Part shown: positions 33,821-41,717 of the stretch, piece after piece
Layout of the letters: the number at the start of each line of letters is the position of its first letter
Position numbering within the stretch: the first letter of the stretch is position 1
Source: an uncultured Prevotella sp.
Lineage (GTDB): Bacteria > Bacteroidota > Bacteroidia > Bacteroidales > Bacteroidaceae
Assembly: GCA_900771975.1 (NCBI GenBank)
Contig: CAAGPV010000012.1
Location: forward strand, 1-64,000
DNA length: 64,000 bases
Direction of reading: 5' to 3'
Translations under genes and position numbers: made by a program
The notes under the pieces: model-generated
What the model saw: the letters and a program-made list of their open reading frames with translations, nothing else
Database searches by the model: none
What the model was told of the DNA's origin: nothing

Positions 33821-33934
33821 CTTTTCTAAAATCTGATTATGGGCACAAAAGTACGAAAAATTCCAATTATAAGTTCGAGAACTGCCGTGTTTAGGGCTAT
33901 TTTAGGCATTTTTCTTCACTTTTTTGAATTTTTG

Positions 33935-33966
33935 TTTGTTTTGTATTAGTTATTCTTTTATATTTG
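33935..33966 (+). promoter_or_regulatory. Promoter of the HU gene
   Basis: TTTG (33935-33938), a 20-base spacer and TATATTTG (33959-33966). The ATG is 52 bases downstream. Poly-T tracts surround the -33 element. Confidence 0.8.
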
Positions 33967-34017
33967 CACCAACGAACTGTAGATAATTCACTATTAATCA
34001 ATCAATAACTTATAATT

Positions 34018-34293
34018 ATGAATAAGACAGAATTAATCGAGAAGATTGCAGCCGGTGCAGAACTTAGCAAGGCTGACGCTAAGAAAGCTTTAGACGCTAC
34101 TGTTGAGGCTATTAAAGAAGAATTGGCCAACGGTGGCAAAGTTCAGTTGGTTGGTTTCGGTACATTTGCTGTATCTGAGCGTCCTGCCCGTGAGGGTATC
34201 AACCCGTCAACAAAAGAGAAAATCACCATCGCTGCCAAGAAAGTAGCCAAATTCAAGGCTGGAGCAGAATTGGCAGACGCTGTCAACAAGTAA
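34018..34293 (+). CDS. HU family DNA-binding protein
   Basis: 91-aa histone-like protein that bends and compacts DNA as a dimer. The start [27 protein letters not shown] is the HU helical dimer domain. The beta-arm includes [24 protein letters not shown], and the ending [13 protein letters not shown] is typical. Strong promoter, monocistronic, closed by a near-perfect bidirectional terminator; these features suggest high expression. Confidence 0.96.
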   Translation: MNKTELIEKIAAGAELSKADAKKALDATVEAIKEELANGGKVQLVGFGTFAVSERPAREGINPSTKEKITIAAKKVAKFKAGAELADAVNK

Positions 34294-34309
34294 TAACAAG
34301 GTATTTTCC

Positions 34310-34350
34310 AACATAAAAAAGGCATCTCAATGAGATGCCTTTTTTATGTT
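34310..34350. terminator. 41-bp palindromic bidirectional terminator
   Basis: Perfect 20-bp arms around a single central A. A-rich and T-rich ends flank a GC-containing core (GGCATCTCA/TGAGATGCC), so each strand ends in a U-tract. It serves HU (+) and kduD (-). Confidence 0.9.
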
Positions 34351-34405
34351 GTGGAGCTACCAAAAGCTTCCCCTTGTATTGATGAGGAAGCCACACTTCA
34401 GCTCA

Positions 34406-35209
34406 TCAAGGTTGCTTTCCGATATAAGCCAATATACCTCCATCCACATAAAGGATGTGACCATTGACGAAGTCTGAGGCATCTGATGCAAGGAAGACTG
34501 CTGGTCCCATCAAGTCTTCGGGCGTTCCCCAACGTGCTGCTGGTGTCTTTGCAACGATGAATTGATCAAAAGGATGACGGCTACCATCAGCTTGTCTCTC
34601 ACGCAAAGGGGCTGTTTGAGGAGTTGCTATATAGCCTGGGCCAATGCCATTGCATTGAATATTGTGTTCACCAAACTCGGAACAAATATTGCGGGTGAGC
34701 ATTTTCAAACCGCCTTTGGCTGCCGCATAGGCTGAAACTGTTTCCCTTCCAAGTTCGCTCATCATGGAACAGATGTTTATTATCTTGCCGTGTCCTTTCT
34801 TGATCATACCGGGAAGAACTGCCTTTGACACGATGAAAGGAGCATTCAGGTCAATATCCACCACCTGACGGAAGTCTTCTACAGACATCTCTGTCATGGG
34901 GATGCGCTTGATAATGCCGGCATTGTTTACCAAAATATCAATGGTGCCAAGTTCTTTTTCTATTTCTGACACCAACGTTTTCACCTCATCCTCTTTCGTT
35001 ACATCTGCTATAAAACCATGAGCTTCAATCCCTTTGGCCTTATAGTCGGCCAAAGCTTGCTCCAAATGCTTTTGTGAACGACAGTTGAATGCTATCTTTG
35101 CACCAGCCTTTGCGTATGCTTCTGCAATGGCAAATCCGATACCATAGGCAGCACCGGTTACCAATGCTACCTTTCCTTCCAAGGAGAAGTTCTTAGAAAA
35201 TGTATCCAT
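34406..35209 (-). CDS. kduD: 2-deoxy-D-gluconate 3-dehydrogenase
   Basis: 267-aa classical short-chain dehydrogenase. The NAD-binding motif is TGAAYGIGFA near residues 18-27, NNAG follows in the IDILVNNAGIIKR segment, and the catalytic Tyr-Lys pair is YAAAKGG. Paired with kduI, it reduces 2,5-diketo-3-deoxygluconate to 2-keto-3-deoxygluconate in breakdown of unsaturated uronates from pectin or glycosaminoglycans. It follows kduI by 28 bases. No lyase, transporter, kinase or regulator of the pathway is adjacent. Confidence 0.92.
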   Translation of the reverse strand: MDTFSKNFSLEGKVALVTGAAYGIGFAIAEAYAKAGAKIAFNCRSQKHLEQALADYKAKGIEAHGFIADVTKEDEVKTLVSEIEKELGTIDILVNNAGIIKRIPMTEMSVEDFRQVVDIDLNAPFIVSKAVLPGMIKKGHGKIINICSMMSELGRETVSAYAAAKGGLKMLTRNICSEFGEHNIQCNGIGPGYIATPQTAPLRERQADGSRHPFDQFIVAKTPAARWGTPEDLMGPAVFLASDASDFVNGHILYVDGGILAYIGKQP

Positions 35210-35237
35210 TCTGACTTTTGTTTGAATTTATAATAGG

Positions 35238-36083
35238 TTATTTAAGGTCTGTTATGTCATAGAAATCCTGATCGCTATAGTCGATGTTCTCCCCTCCCAT
35301 ACCCCAAATAAAGGTATAGTTGTGTGTTCCAGCGCCCGAATGGACACTCCATTCGGGAGAAAGGACTGCCTCATTGCCTTTCATCCAGATATGACGGGTT
35401 TCTTGTGGCGATCCCATAATGTGGCAAACAGCCTGATTGGCGGGCAATTCAAAATAGAAATAAGCCTCCATTCGTCGGCTATGTACATGGGCTGGCATCG
35501 TATTCCATACAGATCCAGGAGCCAACTCTGTCATACCCATCTGTAATTGACATGTGGGCAAGACCTGATTGACAATCATTTTGTTGATGGTACGCTCATT
35601 CGACATCTCTAACGAACCCATATGTGCTTTGACGGCATCGTCCTTTGTCACCTTGCGTGTAGGATAATCTGTATGGGCAGGAGTAGAGTTAAAGTAGAAT
35701 TTTGCGGGGTGTTGCGGGTCTTTGCTTTGGAAAGACACATTGTGCTCGCCCCTGCCAATATACAATGCTTCTTTAAAAGAGAGTGTGTATCTTTTGTCTC
35801 CCACCTCAACAAAGCCTTCGCCTTGGCCTACATTGAACACTCCCACTTCGCGACGTTCCGTGAAAAAGGAAGCTTTAAGGGGGTCTATGGCCTCAAGGGG
35901 TAGTTTTTCGTTTATTGGCAATGCTCCGCCAACTATCATACGATCATACATTGAGTAGACCATATTAACTTCCTCTGCTACAAAAAGATTTTCAACGAGA
36001 AAGTCTTTTCTTATTCGTTGGGTGTCATAATTCTTGGCGTCATCGGGATGGGCTGCATATCGCAACTCGTAATTTGTCTTCAT
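35238..36083 (-). CDS. kduI: 5-keto-4-deoxyuronate isomerase
   Basis: 281-aa cupin-like zinc isomerase that converts 5-keto-4-deoxyuronate to 2,5-diketo-3-deoxygluconate. The metal-site region is PAHVHSRRMEAYFYFELP, with H-x-H and a downstream Glu, and VHSGAGTHNYTFIWGMGG near the C-terminus. Length is that of E. coli KduI. It is the first gene of a two-gene operon with kduD. A TATCTTTG -7 box (36165-36158) adjoins the tRNA-Gln terminator. Confidence 0.95.
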   Translation of the reverse strand: MKTNYELRYAAHPDDAKNYDTQRIRKDFLVENLFVAEEVNMVYSMYDRMIVGGALPINEKLPLEAIDPLKASFFTERREVGVFNVGQGEGFVEVGDKRYTLSFKEALYIGRGEHNVSFQSKDPQHPAKFYFNSTPAHTDYPTRKVTKDDAVKAHMGSLEMSNERTINKMIVNQVLPTCQLQMGMTELAPGSVWNTMPAHVHSRRMEAYFYFELPANQAVCHIMGSPQETRHIWMKGNEAVLSPEWSVHSGAGTHNYTFIWGMGGENIDYSDQDFYDITDLK

Positions 36084-36157
36084 TTTGATTTGTTTCGTTT
36101 GTCAACTGTGCTCAAAAGAGGTGAACTTACTCTTTGTTAACACATCTTTTACGATGG

Positions 36158-36165
36158 CAAAGATA
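36158..36165 (-). promoter_or_regulatory. Candidate -7 box of kduI-kduD
   Basis: TATCTTTG on the minus strand 75 bases before the kduI ATG. The expected -33 position falls inside the tRNA-Gln terminator stem and has no TTG, so any activity may need an activator. Confidence 0.5.
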
Positions 36166-36166
36166 C

Positions 36167-36206
36167 AAAAAAATCCTCTTAATCGTGTGATTAAGAGGAT
36201 TTTTTT
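36167..36206 (-). terminator. Intrinsic terminator after tRNA-Gln
   Basis: 18-bp perfect stem (36167-36184 with 36189-36206), loop of four bases, with seven terminal A-U pairs that give a U-tract on the minus strand. Confidence 0.85.
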
Positions 36207-36209
36207 AAG

Positions 36210-36280
36210 TTGTCCCAGGCGGACTCGAACCACCACTGACAGAACCAAAAACTGTAGTGCTACCATTACACCATAGGACA
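36210..36280 (-). tRNA. tRNA-Gln (anticodon UUG)
   Basis: 71-base tRNA. The anticodon loop TTTTGGT gives UUG. The acceptor pairs TGTCC with GGACA, the T-arm contains GTTCGAGTC, and the discriminator is A. CCA is not encoded. Confidence 0.93.
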
Positions 36281-36290
36281 ATTGCGAGTG

Positions 36291-36322
36291 CAAAGGTAAT
36301 GTTTTTTTATTCCACTACCAAA
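36291..36322 (-). promoter_or_regulatory. Promoter of tRNA-Gln
   Basis: Minus-strand TTTG (36322-36319), a 20-base spacer and TACCTTTG (36298-36291), 11 bases upstream of the tRNA. Confidence 0.8.
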
Positions 36323-36340
36323 TTTTTCCAAGTGATTTTT

Positions 36341-37639
36341 CTATTTTACTACAATTAAAGAGTAGTTCTTCTTTCCTTTTTGAACAAGAAGGTATTTCCC
36401 GTCAATCAGATCTTCTGCCGTAACAAGCTGATCGAAAGCCTGCACCTTTTCCTTGTTGAGACTCACTCCGCCTCCTTTTACAAGTTTTCGCATATCACTT
36501 TTGCTTTGGAAAATCTTCATACCATCTTGATTAAATACTTCCACTGCAGGCTGGCCAAGAACTTCTTTCCCCACTTCATAAACCGGAACGCCACGGAAGA
36601 CGTCGAGGAAGGTTTGTTCATCAAGCTTCAACAGGCTCTCTTTGGTTGACTTTCCAAACAGAATATTGCTGGCCTCAATGGCCATTTCCAAGTCTTCTTT
36701 GGAATGAACCATTGTCGTCACTTCTTCAGCAAGTCGTTTTTGCAAGGTACGACGGCCTGGGTCCTGTCTGTGTTCTTCGATAAGTCCATCGATAGTGAGC
36801 TTATCCAAGTCTGTAAAAATCTTGATATACTTCTCAGCATCGTCGTCGCTGACATTCAACCAGAACTGATAGAAAGCGTAAGGAGTAGTGCGGTTGCGAT
36901 CTAACCATACGTTTCCACTTTCCGTTTTACCGAATTTTTTACCGTCTGCTTTGGTGATGAGAGGACAAGTAAGGCAGAATGCCTCTGCTTCATTGCCAAG
37001 AGTGCGTCGGATGAGTTCAGTTCCTGTGGTCATATTTCCCCATTGGTCATTGCCACCGAGCTGCAATCTCACGCCGTAATGCTGATATTGGTAAAGGAAA
37101 TCATAACCCTGCAAGAGCTGATAGGTAAACTCTGTAAAGCTCAAACCGTCACGAGCCTCTCCGTTCAAGCGTTTCTGAACACTGTCCTTGGCCATCATAT
37201 AGTTGACGGTGATGTGCTTTCCCACCTCACGGGCAAAGTCGAGGAAGGTAAAGTTCTTCATCCAGTCATAGTTGTTCACCAATTCTGCCTTATTAGGCTC
37301 TGTTCCGTCAAAGTCAAGAAACTTGGCTACTTGTTTCTTTATGGCCTCCTGGTTATGGTAAAGCGTGTCCGAATCGAGCAGATTACGCTCTTGGCTCTTG
37401 CCTGAAGGGTCGCCTATCATACCAGTTGCACCACCTACCAAAAGATAGGGTTTGTGGCCGCAACGTTGCAAATGGCGCAACATCATTATGCCACAAAGGT
37501 GTCCTATGTGCAAAGAATCGGCTGTTGGGTCTGTTCCCAAATAGGCAGATGTCATATTTTGCATGAGGTACTCTTCTGTACCAGGCATTATTTGGGCCAA
37601 CATTCCGCGCCATTTCAGTTCTTCAACAAAGTTTTTCAT
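36341..37639 (-). CDS. tyrS: Tyrosyl-tRNA synthetase
   Basis: 432-aa class I synthetase that charges tRNA-Tyr. The HIGH motif is in [10 protein letters not shown] near residue 40. The KMSKS equivalent is KFGKT in [15 protein letters not shown] near residue 235. A C-terminal S4-like RNA-binding domain begins near [20 protein letters not shown] and ends the protein. Length is normal for the bacterial TyrRS. It lies 96 bases after yidD on the same strand, with no clear terminator between them. Confidence 0.97.
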   Translation of the reverse strand: MKNFVEELKWRGMLAQIMPGTEEYLMQNMTSAYLGTDPTADSLHIGHLCGIMMLRHLQRCGHKPYLLVGGATGMIGDPSGKSQERNLLDSDTLYHNQEAIKKQVAKFLDFDGTEPNKAELVNNYDWMKNFTFLDFAREVGKHITVNYMMAKDSVQKRLNGEARDGLSFTEFTYQLLQGYDFLYQYQHYGVRLQLGGNDQWGNMTTGTELIRRTLGNEAEAFCLTCPLITKADGKKFGKTESGNVWLDRNRTTPYAFYQFWLNVSDDDAEKYIKIFTDLDKLTIDGLIEEHRQDPGRRTLQKRLAEEVTTMVHSKEDLEMAIEASNILFGKSTKESLLKLDEQTFLDVFRGVPVYEVGKEVLGQPAVEVFNQDGMKIFQSKSDMRKLVKGGGVSLNKEKVQAFDQLVTAEDLIDGKYLLVQKGKKNYSLIVVK

Positions 37640-37735
37640 TATCTTCTTATGGTTTTTGAGATTAGGTAACTGTTGTTAAAACAAGCAGCCATTCCTCGTT
37701 GTTATTATATTTATTGCTAATTTGGCAGTAACTTA

Positions 37736-37978
37736 TCAAGGCACTGGATCGTAGCCAGATCCGCCCCATGGATTGCAGCGCAATATGCGCCAAATGGCCA
37801 AAAGAAGCCCTTTTATGGGCCCATGTTTCAACAATGCCTGCCTGGCATATTCGGAACAAGTGGGCGAGAAGCGGCAAGAAGCAGGTGTATATGGTGTTAT
37901 AAACCGCTGATAGAACACGATAGGTTGCACCAAAAGCCATACCATTGCACGGGAGAGCATTTTCTTTGGGCTTCTCAT
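37736..37978 (-). CDS. yidD: Membrane protein insertion efficiency factor YidD
   Basis: 80-aa small protein, probably an amphipathic helix attached to the inner membrane that aids YidC-dependent insertion. The family signature is complete: [24 protein letters not shown], with the conserved cysteines, then [20 protein letters not shown] and [10 protein letters not shown] choose the ATG at 37978, which overlaps the rnpA stop codon (ATGA), over a longer start within rnpA. rnpA-yidD order is typical of bacteria, although rpmH and yidC are not here. Confidence 0.93.
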   Translation of the reverse strand: MRSPKKMLSRAMVWLLVQPIVFYQRFITPYTPASCRFSPTCSEYARQALLKHGPIKGLLLAIWRILRCNPWGGSGYDPVP

Positions 37979-38370
37979 AATCGTTCTTTGATGCGTTGGA
38001 GAAGACTTTTCACTTTTCCTTCCACCTCTTGGGTGGTACGCAAGCGATTGTCCAGCCATATAAATGCTATGGCTATTCCGCCCCCTTCGTTTGCCGTTTT
38101 TGCATCTTCCAGCAGTGTCTTGTTATTGCGGAAGGCCTCACGCACCTGACGTTTCACCCTGTTTCTTTTTACGGCACGCTTAAACTGCCGTTTGGGTACG
38201 CTCACCAACATTTGTACAGGAGCTTTTGCCAATGTGGTTTTCATAAAGACGGCACGTAGCGGGAAAGCCACTATGGAATGGTTGTTGCCTCCCTCAAAGA
38301 GCTGTCCGATAAGCTTTTTGCTACACAGCCGCTCTTCTTTTCTCAGCGTGAGAGCTTCTGTTGCCGACAT
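37975..38370 (-). CDS. rnpA: Ribonuclease P protein component
   Basis: 131-aa basic protein that assists the RNase P RNA in trimming tRNA 5' leaders. The RNR motif region is [22 protein letters not shown], preceded by the N-terminal [17 protein letters not shown]. It is 28 bases after hemD and overlaps yidD by 4 bases. The usual partner rpmH is not upstream; hemD takes that place. Confidence 0.95.
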   Translation of the reverse strand: MSATEALTLRKEERLCSKKLIGQLFEGGNNHSIVAFPLRAVFMKTTLAKAPVQMLVSVPKRQFKRAVKRNRVKRQVREAFRNNKTLLEDAKTANEGGGIAIAFIWLDNRLRTTQEVEGKVKSLLQRIKERL

Positions 38371-38398
38371 TTAAATCTGCTCCTTTATATTTGTTCTT

Positions 38399-39148
38399 CT
38401 AAGAATTTTCCTTCTTAAGGAAATCTTTCAATGCACTTGCCATAGAGGGATATTCCTTTGAAGGAGCCTCTACATCGAGGTGCAATCCCAATTTCTTCAC
38501 TTCAAGAGCCGTTGCAGCACCAAAAGCAGCAATTTTTATGTTGCCTTGTTCAAAGTTGGGCATACTCTTCATCAGTGCTTGTACGCCTGTCGGACTGAAG
38601 AAAACAAGCATATCATAGTCGAAGTTTTTCACTTCATCGTCCGTCAAATCGTCCGTTACCGTGCGATACATCACACACTCTTTATGGTTCAGTCCTTTGG
38701 CATCAAGCAGGTTTTGAACATCATCATTATGGACAGAACTCAACGGAACCAAATATTTTTCAGTTTTGTGCTTGGCCATCACAGGGACAAGATCGGCTAT
38801 TTTGCCCGTAGAACCGAAGAAGACCTTGCGCTTGCGGTACTGTACATACTTCTGAATGTAAAGTGCTATATGCTCAATGACACAAAAATACTTCATGTCT
38901 TCAGGGATGGTGATACGCAATTCCTTTGCCAATTTAAAGTAGTTATCAATAGCATGCCTACTTGTAAAGACCACTGCAGAATAATCAAGCAAGTTTACTT
39001 TCTGCTGACGGAATTCTTTTGAAGAGATGCCTTCCACCCGAAAGAAGGGACGGAACACAAGGTCTACATTAAATTCTTTGGCTATATCAAAATAAGGAGA
39101 GCGTTCGCTACTTGGCTTTGGCTGGGATATCAATATTTTTTTTACCAT
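38399..39148 (-). CDS. hemD: Uroporphyrinogen-III synthase
   Basis: 249-aa protein of the HemD fold, two alpha/beta domains linked by strands. HemD closes and inverts ring D of hydroxymethylbilane. Visible conserved parts are KILISQPKPSSERSPYFDIA at the N-terminus, VVFTSRHAIDNYF, and MLVFFSPTGVQAL with IAAFGAATALEVKKLGL. Members diverge strongly, so activity cannot be verified by residues. No other haem or cobalamin gene is in the window. It lies 7 bases after the DUF4271 gene and 28 bases before rnpA, in the metK-led operon. Confidence 0.85.
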   Translation of the reverse strand: MVKKILISQPKPSSERSPYFDIAKEFNVDLVFRPFFRVEGISSKEFRQQKVNLLDYSAVVFTSRHAIDNYFKLAKELRITIPEDMKYFCVIEHIALYIQKYVQYRKRKVFFGSTGKIADLVPVMAKHKTEKYLVPLSSVHNDDVQNLLDAKGLNHKECVMYRTVTDDLTDDEVKNFDYDMLVFFSPTGVQALMKSMPNFEQGNIKIAAFGAATALEVKKLGLHLDVEAPSKEYPSMASALKDFLKKENS

Positions 39149-39155
39149 CGGTGTC

Positions 39156-40184
39156 CTAAAAATTTATCATCAAACAGTGTTCAACTTCGTTCAATACGCC
39201 CCATAACACTCCGAGAGGCATTAATTCAAGCGCACAAAAGTACAAAAAACTTTGCACAAAAATGCCATTTCTGCGGAAAAAGATGGTATAGCACTTATAG
39301 AACGATAACAATTTGAATAATGCAACTACAATAAGTGAATAAATTGCCGTCACGGCCAAAGGCAGTCCAAAATAGATTTGCACCAACACCACGGGAAACA
39401 ACACGATGCCTTCCGTAGACATTAGGAAGAGCCAGGTGCGCATCCATTGTTTATTTTTTTTACTGCTGAAAAAGGTCCAGTTCACAAGTTGGTAACATGC
39501 CCCTTTCAACAACAGGTACACCATATTGATGGCACAGAAGACACCAATGGCTTCGAGTTGTGAGTCGAGCGTCATCGGATTTCCCTGCAAATAGTGCAAG
39601 CTCAGATAGAACACTATGGCAAGAAGCAAGCACGTCTGTAGACCCAAGAACAATTGAAAGCGAACTTCGTTGCCGGTTTCGGTCATATCGTCTGTCCGCC
39701 TTGGAGTATAAAAAAAGCTTCGTGCCTGACGCATTATAAAGCTTCTGGAATTTGCTATCGAGACGATTGCTATCAAGAAGCAACACAACAACAACGAAGC
39801 AATTGTGTTGTCTCTGCTTATAGTATAGGGAATGGGGTCGCCCGGTTGTCCGTCATGGCATACCCCCAGCTCAGGATGAAAGTATTTGCTACCTGCAAAG
39901 AAACTTTCATCCATGAGTTTCATGTCAGAGATTTTTTTGTTTTGGAGTTTTAGACCAAAACATTTCAGGGTGTCTATCGAGTCGTTATAGGTTATTGTAC
40001 CGCGGTGAAAGTTGGCCTGTATGGCCGAGTCTCGTTGACTTTCTGTACATTTCTTTGGCAAGCGGGCCACCACTTGGTGAGGAGTGAGTCCATGATTGTT
40101 GCGCGTCACATCGCCAACGGTTACATAGTTTCCCCCCGTTGACGGAGTGGTTTTTACTGTTGTGTTAGTAACTTTCTGCGGCAT
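39156..40184 (-). CDS. DUF4271-type multi-pass membrane protein
   Basis: 342-aa protein with a soluble N-terminal region of about 130 residues and then about six to seven membrane helices (starting TIASLLLCCFLIAIVSIA). It matches what I recall of DUF4271, a Bacteroidota-specific inner-membrane family usually next to hemD. No catalytic motif is visible. It begins 9 bases after metK and ends 7 bases before hemD, so it is firmly inside that operon. Role unknown. Confidence 0.85.
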   Translation of the reverse strand: MPQKVTNTTVKTTPSTGGNYVTVGDVTRNNHGLTPHQVVARLPKKCTESQRDSAIQANFHRGTITYNDSIDTLKCFGLKLQNKKISDMKLMDESFFAGSKYFHPELGVCHDGQPGDPIPYTISRDNTIASLLLCCFLIAIVSIANSRSFIMRQARSFFYTPRRTDDMTETGNEVRFQLFLGLQTCLLLAIVFYLSLHYLQGNPMTLDSQLEAIGVFCAINMVYLLLKGACYQLVNWTFFSSKKNKQWMRTWLFLMSTEGIVLFPVVLVQIYFGLPLAVTAIYSLIVVALFKLLSFYKCYTIFFRRNGIFVQSFLYFCALELMPLGVLWGVLNEVEHCLMINF

Positions 40185-40193
40185 TCTTCTCTA

Positions 40194-41450
40194 TTACAAC
40201 CCAAATTGTTCTTTAATTTCAGCCACCTTGTCAAGCTTTTCCCATGTAAAGAGTTCCACTTTCAGGGTTTTTGTCTCATGATAATGGCTCGAGAAGGTTT
40301 TTTCAACCACCTCGTTCTTTCGGCCCATGTGTCCGTAAGCGGCAGTTTCCAAATACATCGGCTGGCGAAGTTTTAGCATTCGCTCTATCGCCTTCGGACG
40401 CAAATCGAACATTTCTGCCACTTTCCGTGCTATTTCGCCGTCAGAGAATTTCACATGACTACGTCCGTAGGTATTAACATACACGCTTACTGGTTGAGCA
40501 ACGCCGATAGCATAAGCCAACTGTACCAGTATTTCATCGCTAACTCCTGCTGCAACCAAGTTCTTGGCAATGTAGCGGGCCGCATAAGCGGCAGAGCGAT
40601 CTACCTTAGAGGAGTCTTTTCCTGAGAAAGCCCCTCCTCCATGAGCACCTCTACCTCCGTAGGTGTCAACTATTATCTTACGTCCTGTGAGCCCCGTGTC
40701 TCCATGCGGGCCTCCAATAACAAACTTTCCAGTAGGATTGACAAGATACTTAATGTCGTCACCGAAGAGTGAGAGCACCTTAGGCGAACTAATCTGTGCC
40801 TTAACACGTGGCATAAGAATGTTGATTACATCGTCTTTTATTTTTGCCAACATTCGCTGGTCTTCATCAAAATCATCGTGCTGCGTGCTCACCACAATCG
40901 TGTCTATACGCAAGGGGATATTGTCATCGCTATATTCTACAGTTACTTGACTTTTGCTATCGGGACGCAAATAGGTCATTAGCTTGCCTTCCTTGCGTAT
41001 TTCAGCAAGGGTTTTCACTATGAGGTGTGCCAAGTCGAGCGTAACGGGCATATAGTTTTCCGTTTCATTGCAGGCATACCCGAACATCATGCCCTGATCG
41101 CCTGCTCCTTGGTTTTCGTCATCGCCGTTGTCAACACCACGGTTAATGTCGCCACTTTGCTCATGGATGGCAGTCAACACACCACAGGAATCTCCGTCAA
41201 ATTGATATTCTGACTTGGTATAACCTATCTTTTTAATGGTTTTACGTGCTATTGTCTGCAAGTCGATATAGGCTTCCGAACGAACCTCGCCCATAATAAC
41301 AACCTGCCCAGTGGTATTGAATGTCTCTATGGCACAACGTGCATGGTCGTCATAAGCCAGAAACTGATCAAGCAATGCATCACTAATTTGGTCTGCCACC
41401 TTGTCTGGATGGCCTTCCGAAACCGATTCTGAAGAAAATAAATAACTCAT
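40194..41450 (-). CDS. metK: S-adenosylmethionine synthetase
   Basis: 418-aa cytoplasmic enzyme making SAM from methionine and ATP. Family signatures are [20 protein letters not shown] at the N-terminus, [12 protein letters not shown], and [22 protein letters not shown]. Length is slightly above E. coli MetK because of small insertions. It heads the operon metK, DUF4271, hemD, rnpA, yidD. The leader of about 135 bases holds a SAM-II-like riboswitch, so SAM is expected to repress its own synthesis, and perhaps the downstream genes. Confidence 0.97.
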   Translation of the reverse strand: MSYLFSSESVSEGHPDKVADQISDALLDQFLAYDDHARCAIETFNTTGQVVIMGEVRSEAYIDLQTIARKTIKKIGYTKSEYQFDGDSCGVLTAIHEQSGDINRGVDNGDDENQGAGDQGMMFGYACNETENYMPVTLDLAHLIVKTLAEIRKEGKLMTYLRPDSKSQVTVEYSDDNIPLRIDTIVVSTQHDDFDEDQRMLAKIKDDVINILMPRVKAQISSPKVLSLFGDDIKYLVNPTGKFVIGGPHGDTGLTGRKIIVDTYGGRGAHGGGAFSGKDSSKVDRSAAYAARYIAKNLVAAGVSDEILVQLAYAIGVAQPVSVYVNTYGRSHVKFSDGEIARKVAEMFDLRPKAIERMLKLRQPMYLETAAYGHMGRKNEVVEKTFSSHYHETKTLKVELFTWEKLDKVAEIKEQFGL

Positions 41451-41509
41451 TTTTCCATTCTAAAATTTACGTGGAAAAACGCTATTAGCCGTAAAATCTA
41501 TTGAGGATT

Positions 41510-41563
41510 TCGCAGTTTTAGCATTTTTTTATGTGGTTGCAAGCAGCCAAATTCTTCCACAAT
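41510..41563 (-). promoter_or_regulatory. SAM-II (metA-type) riboswitch in the metK leader
   Basis: Read on the minus strand, GTGG (41560-41557) pairs with CCAC (41536-41533) as stem P1. The loop holds AATTTGGC and GCTTGCAA, and P1 is followed by an A-rich linker and TGCTAAAAC. The loop TTTGGC can pair with GCTAAA (six pairs, one G-U), forming the H-type pseudoknot of SAM-II. Conserved TTTGG, TTGCAA and GCTAAA blocks sit in the family order. The gene controlled, metK, strengthens the call. About 60 bases separate the motif from the ATG, where gating could act on translation. Confidence 0.85.
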
Positions 41564-41592
41564 TATCCAATTACTATTATTATTTGCGGGTG

Positions 41593-41623
41593 CAAAGGTA
41601 CGTTTTCTTCGTCACTCCACCAA
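41593..41623 (-). promoter_or_regulatory. Promoter of the metK operon
   Basis: Minus-strand TTG (41623-41621), a 20-base spacer and TACCTTTG (41600-41593), placing the transcript start about 135 bases before the metK ATG and just ahead of the SAM-II motif. Confidence 0.8.
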
Positions 41624-41656
41624 GAATAGCCATCCTTATTTCGTTTATTTAACGAT

Positions 41657-41690
41657 AAAGGCAGGTATGCATTAATGCACACCTGCCTTT
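41657..41690 (-). terminator. Hairpin downstream of the M16 protease
   Basis: 10-bp outer stem AAAGGCAGGT/ACCTGCCTTT, one A-C mismatch, then an inner TGCAT/ATGCA stem. It follows the stop codon by about 28 bases. No clear U-tract. Confidence 0.6.
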
Positions 41691-41717
41691 ACCTTATTTA
41701 TATATAGACTATCTCTT

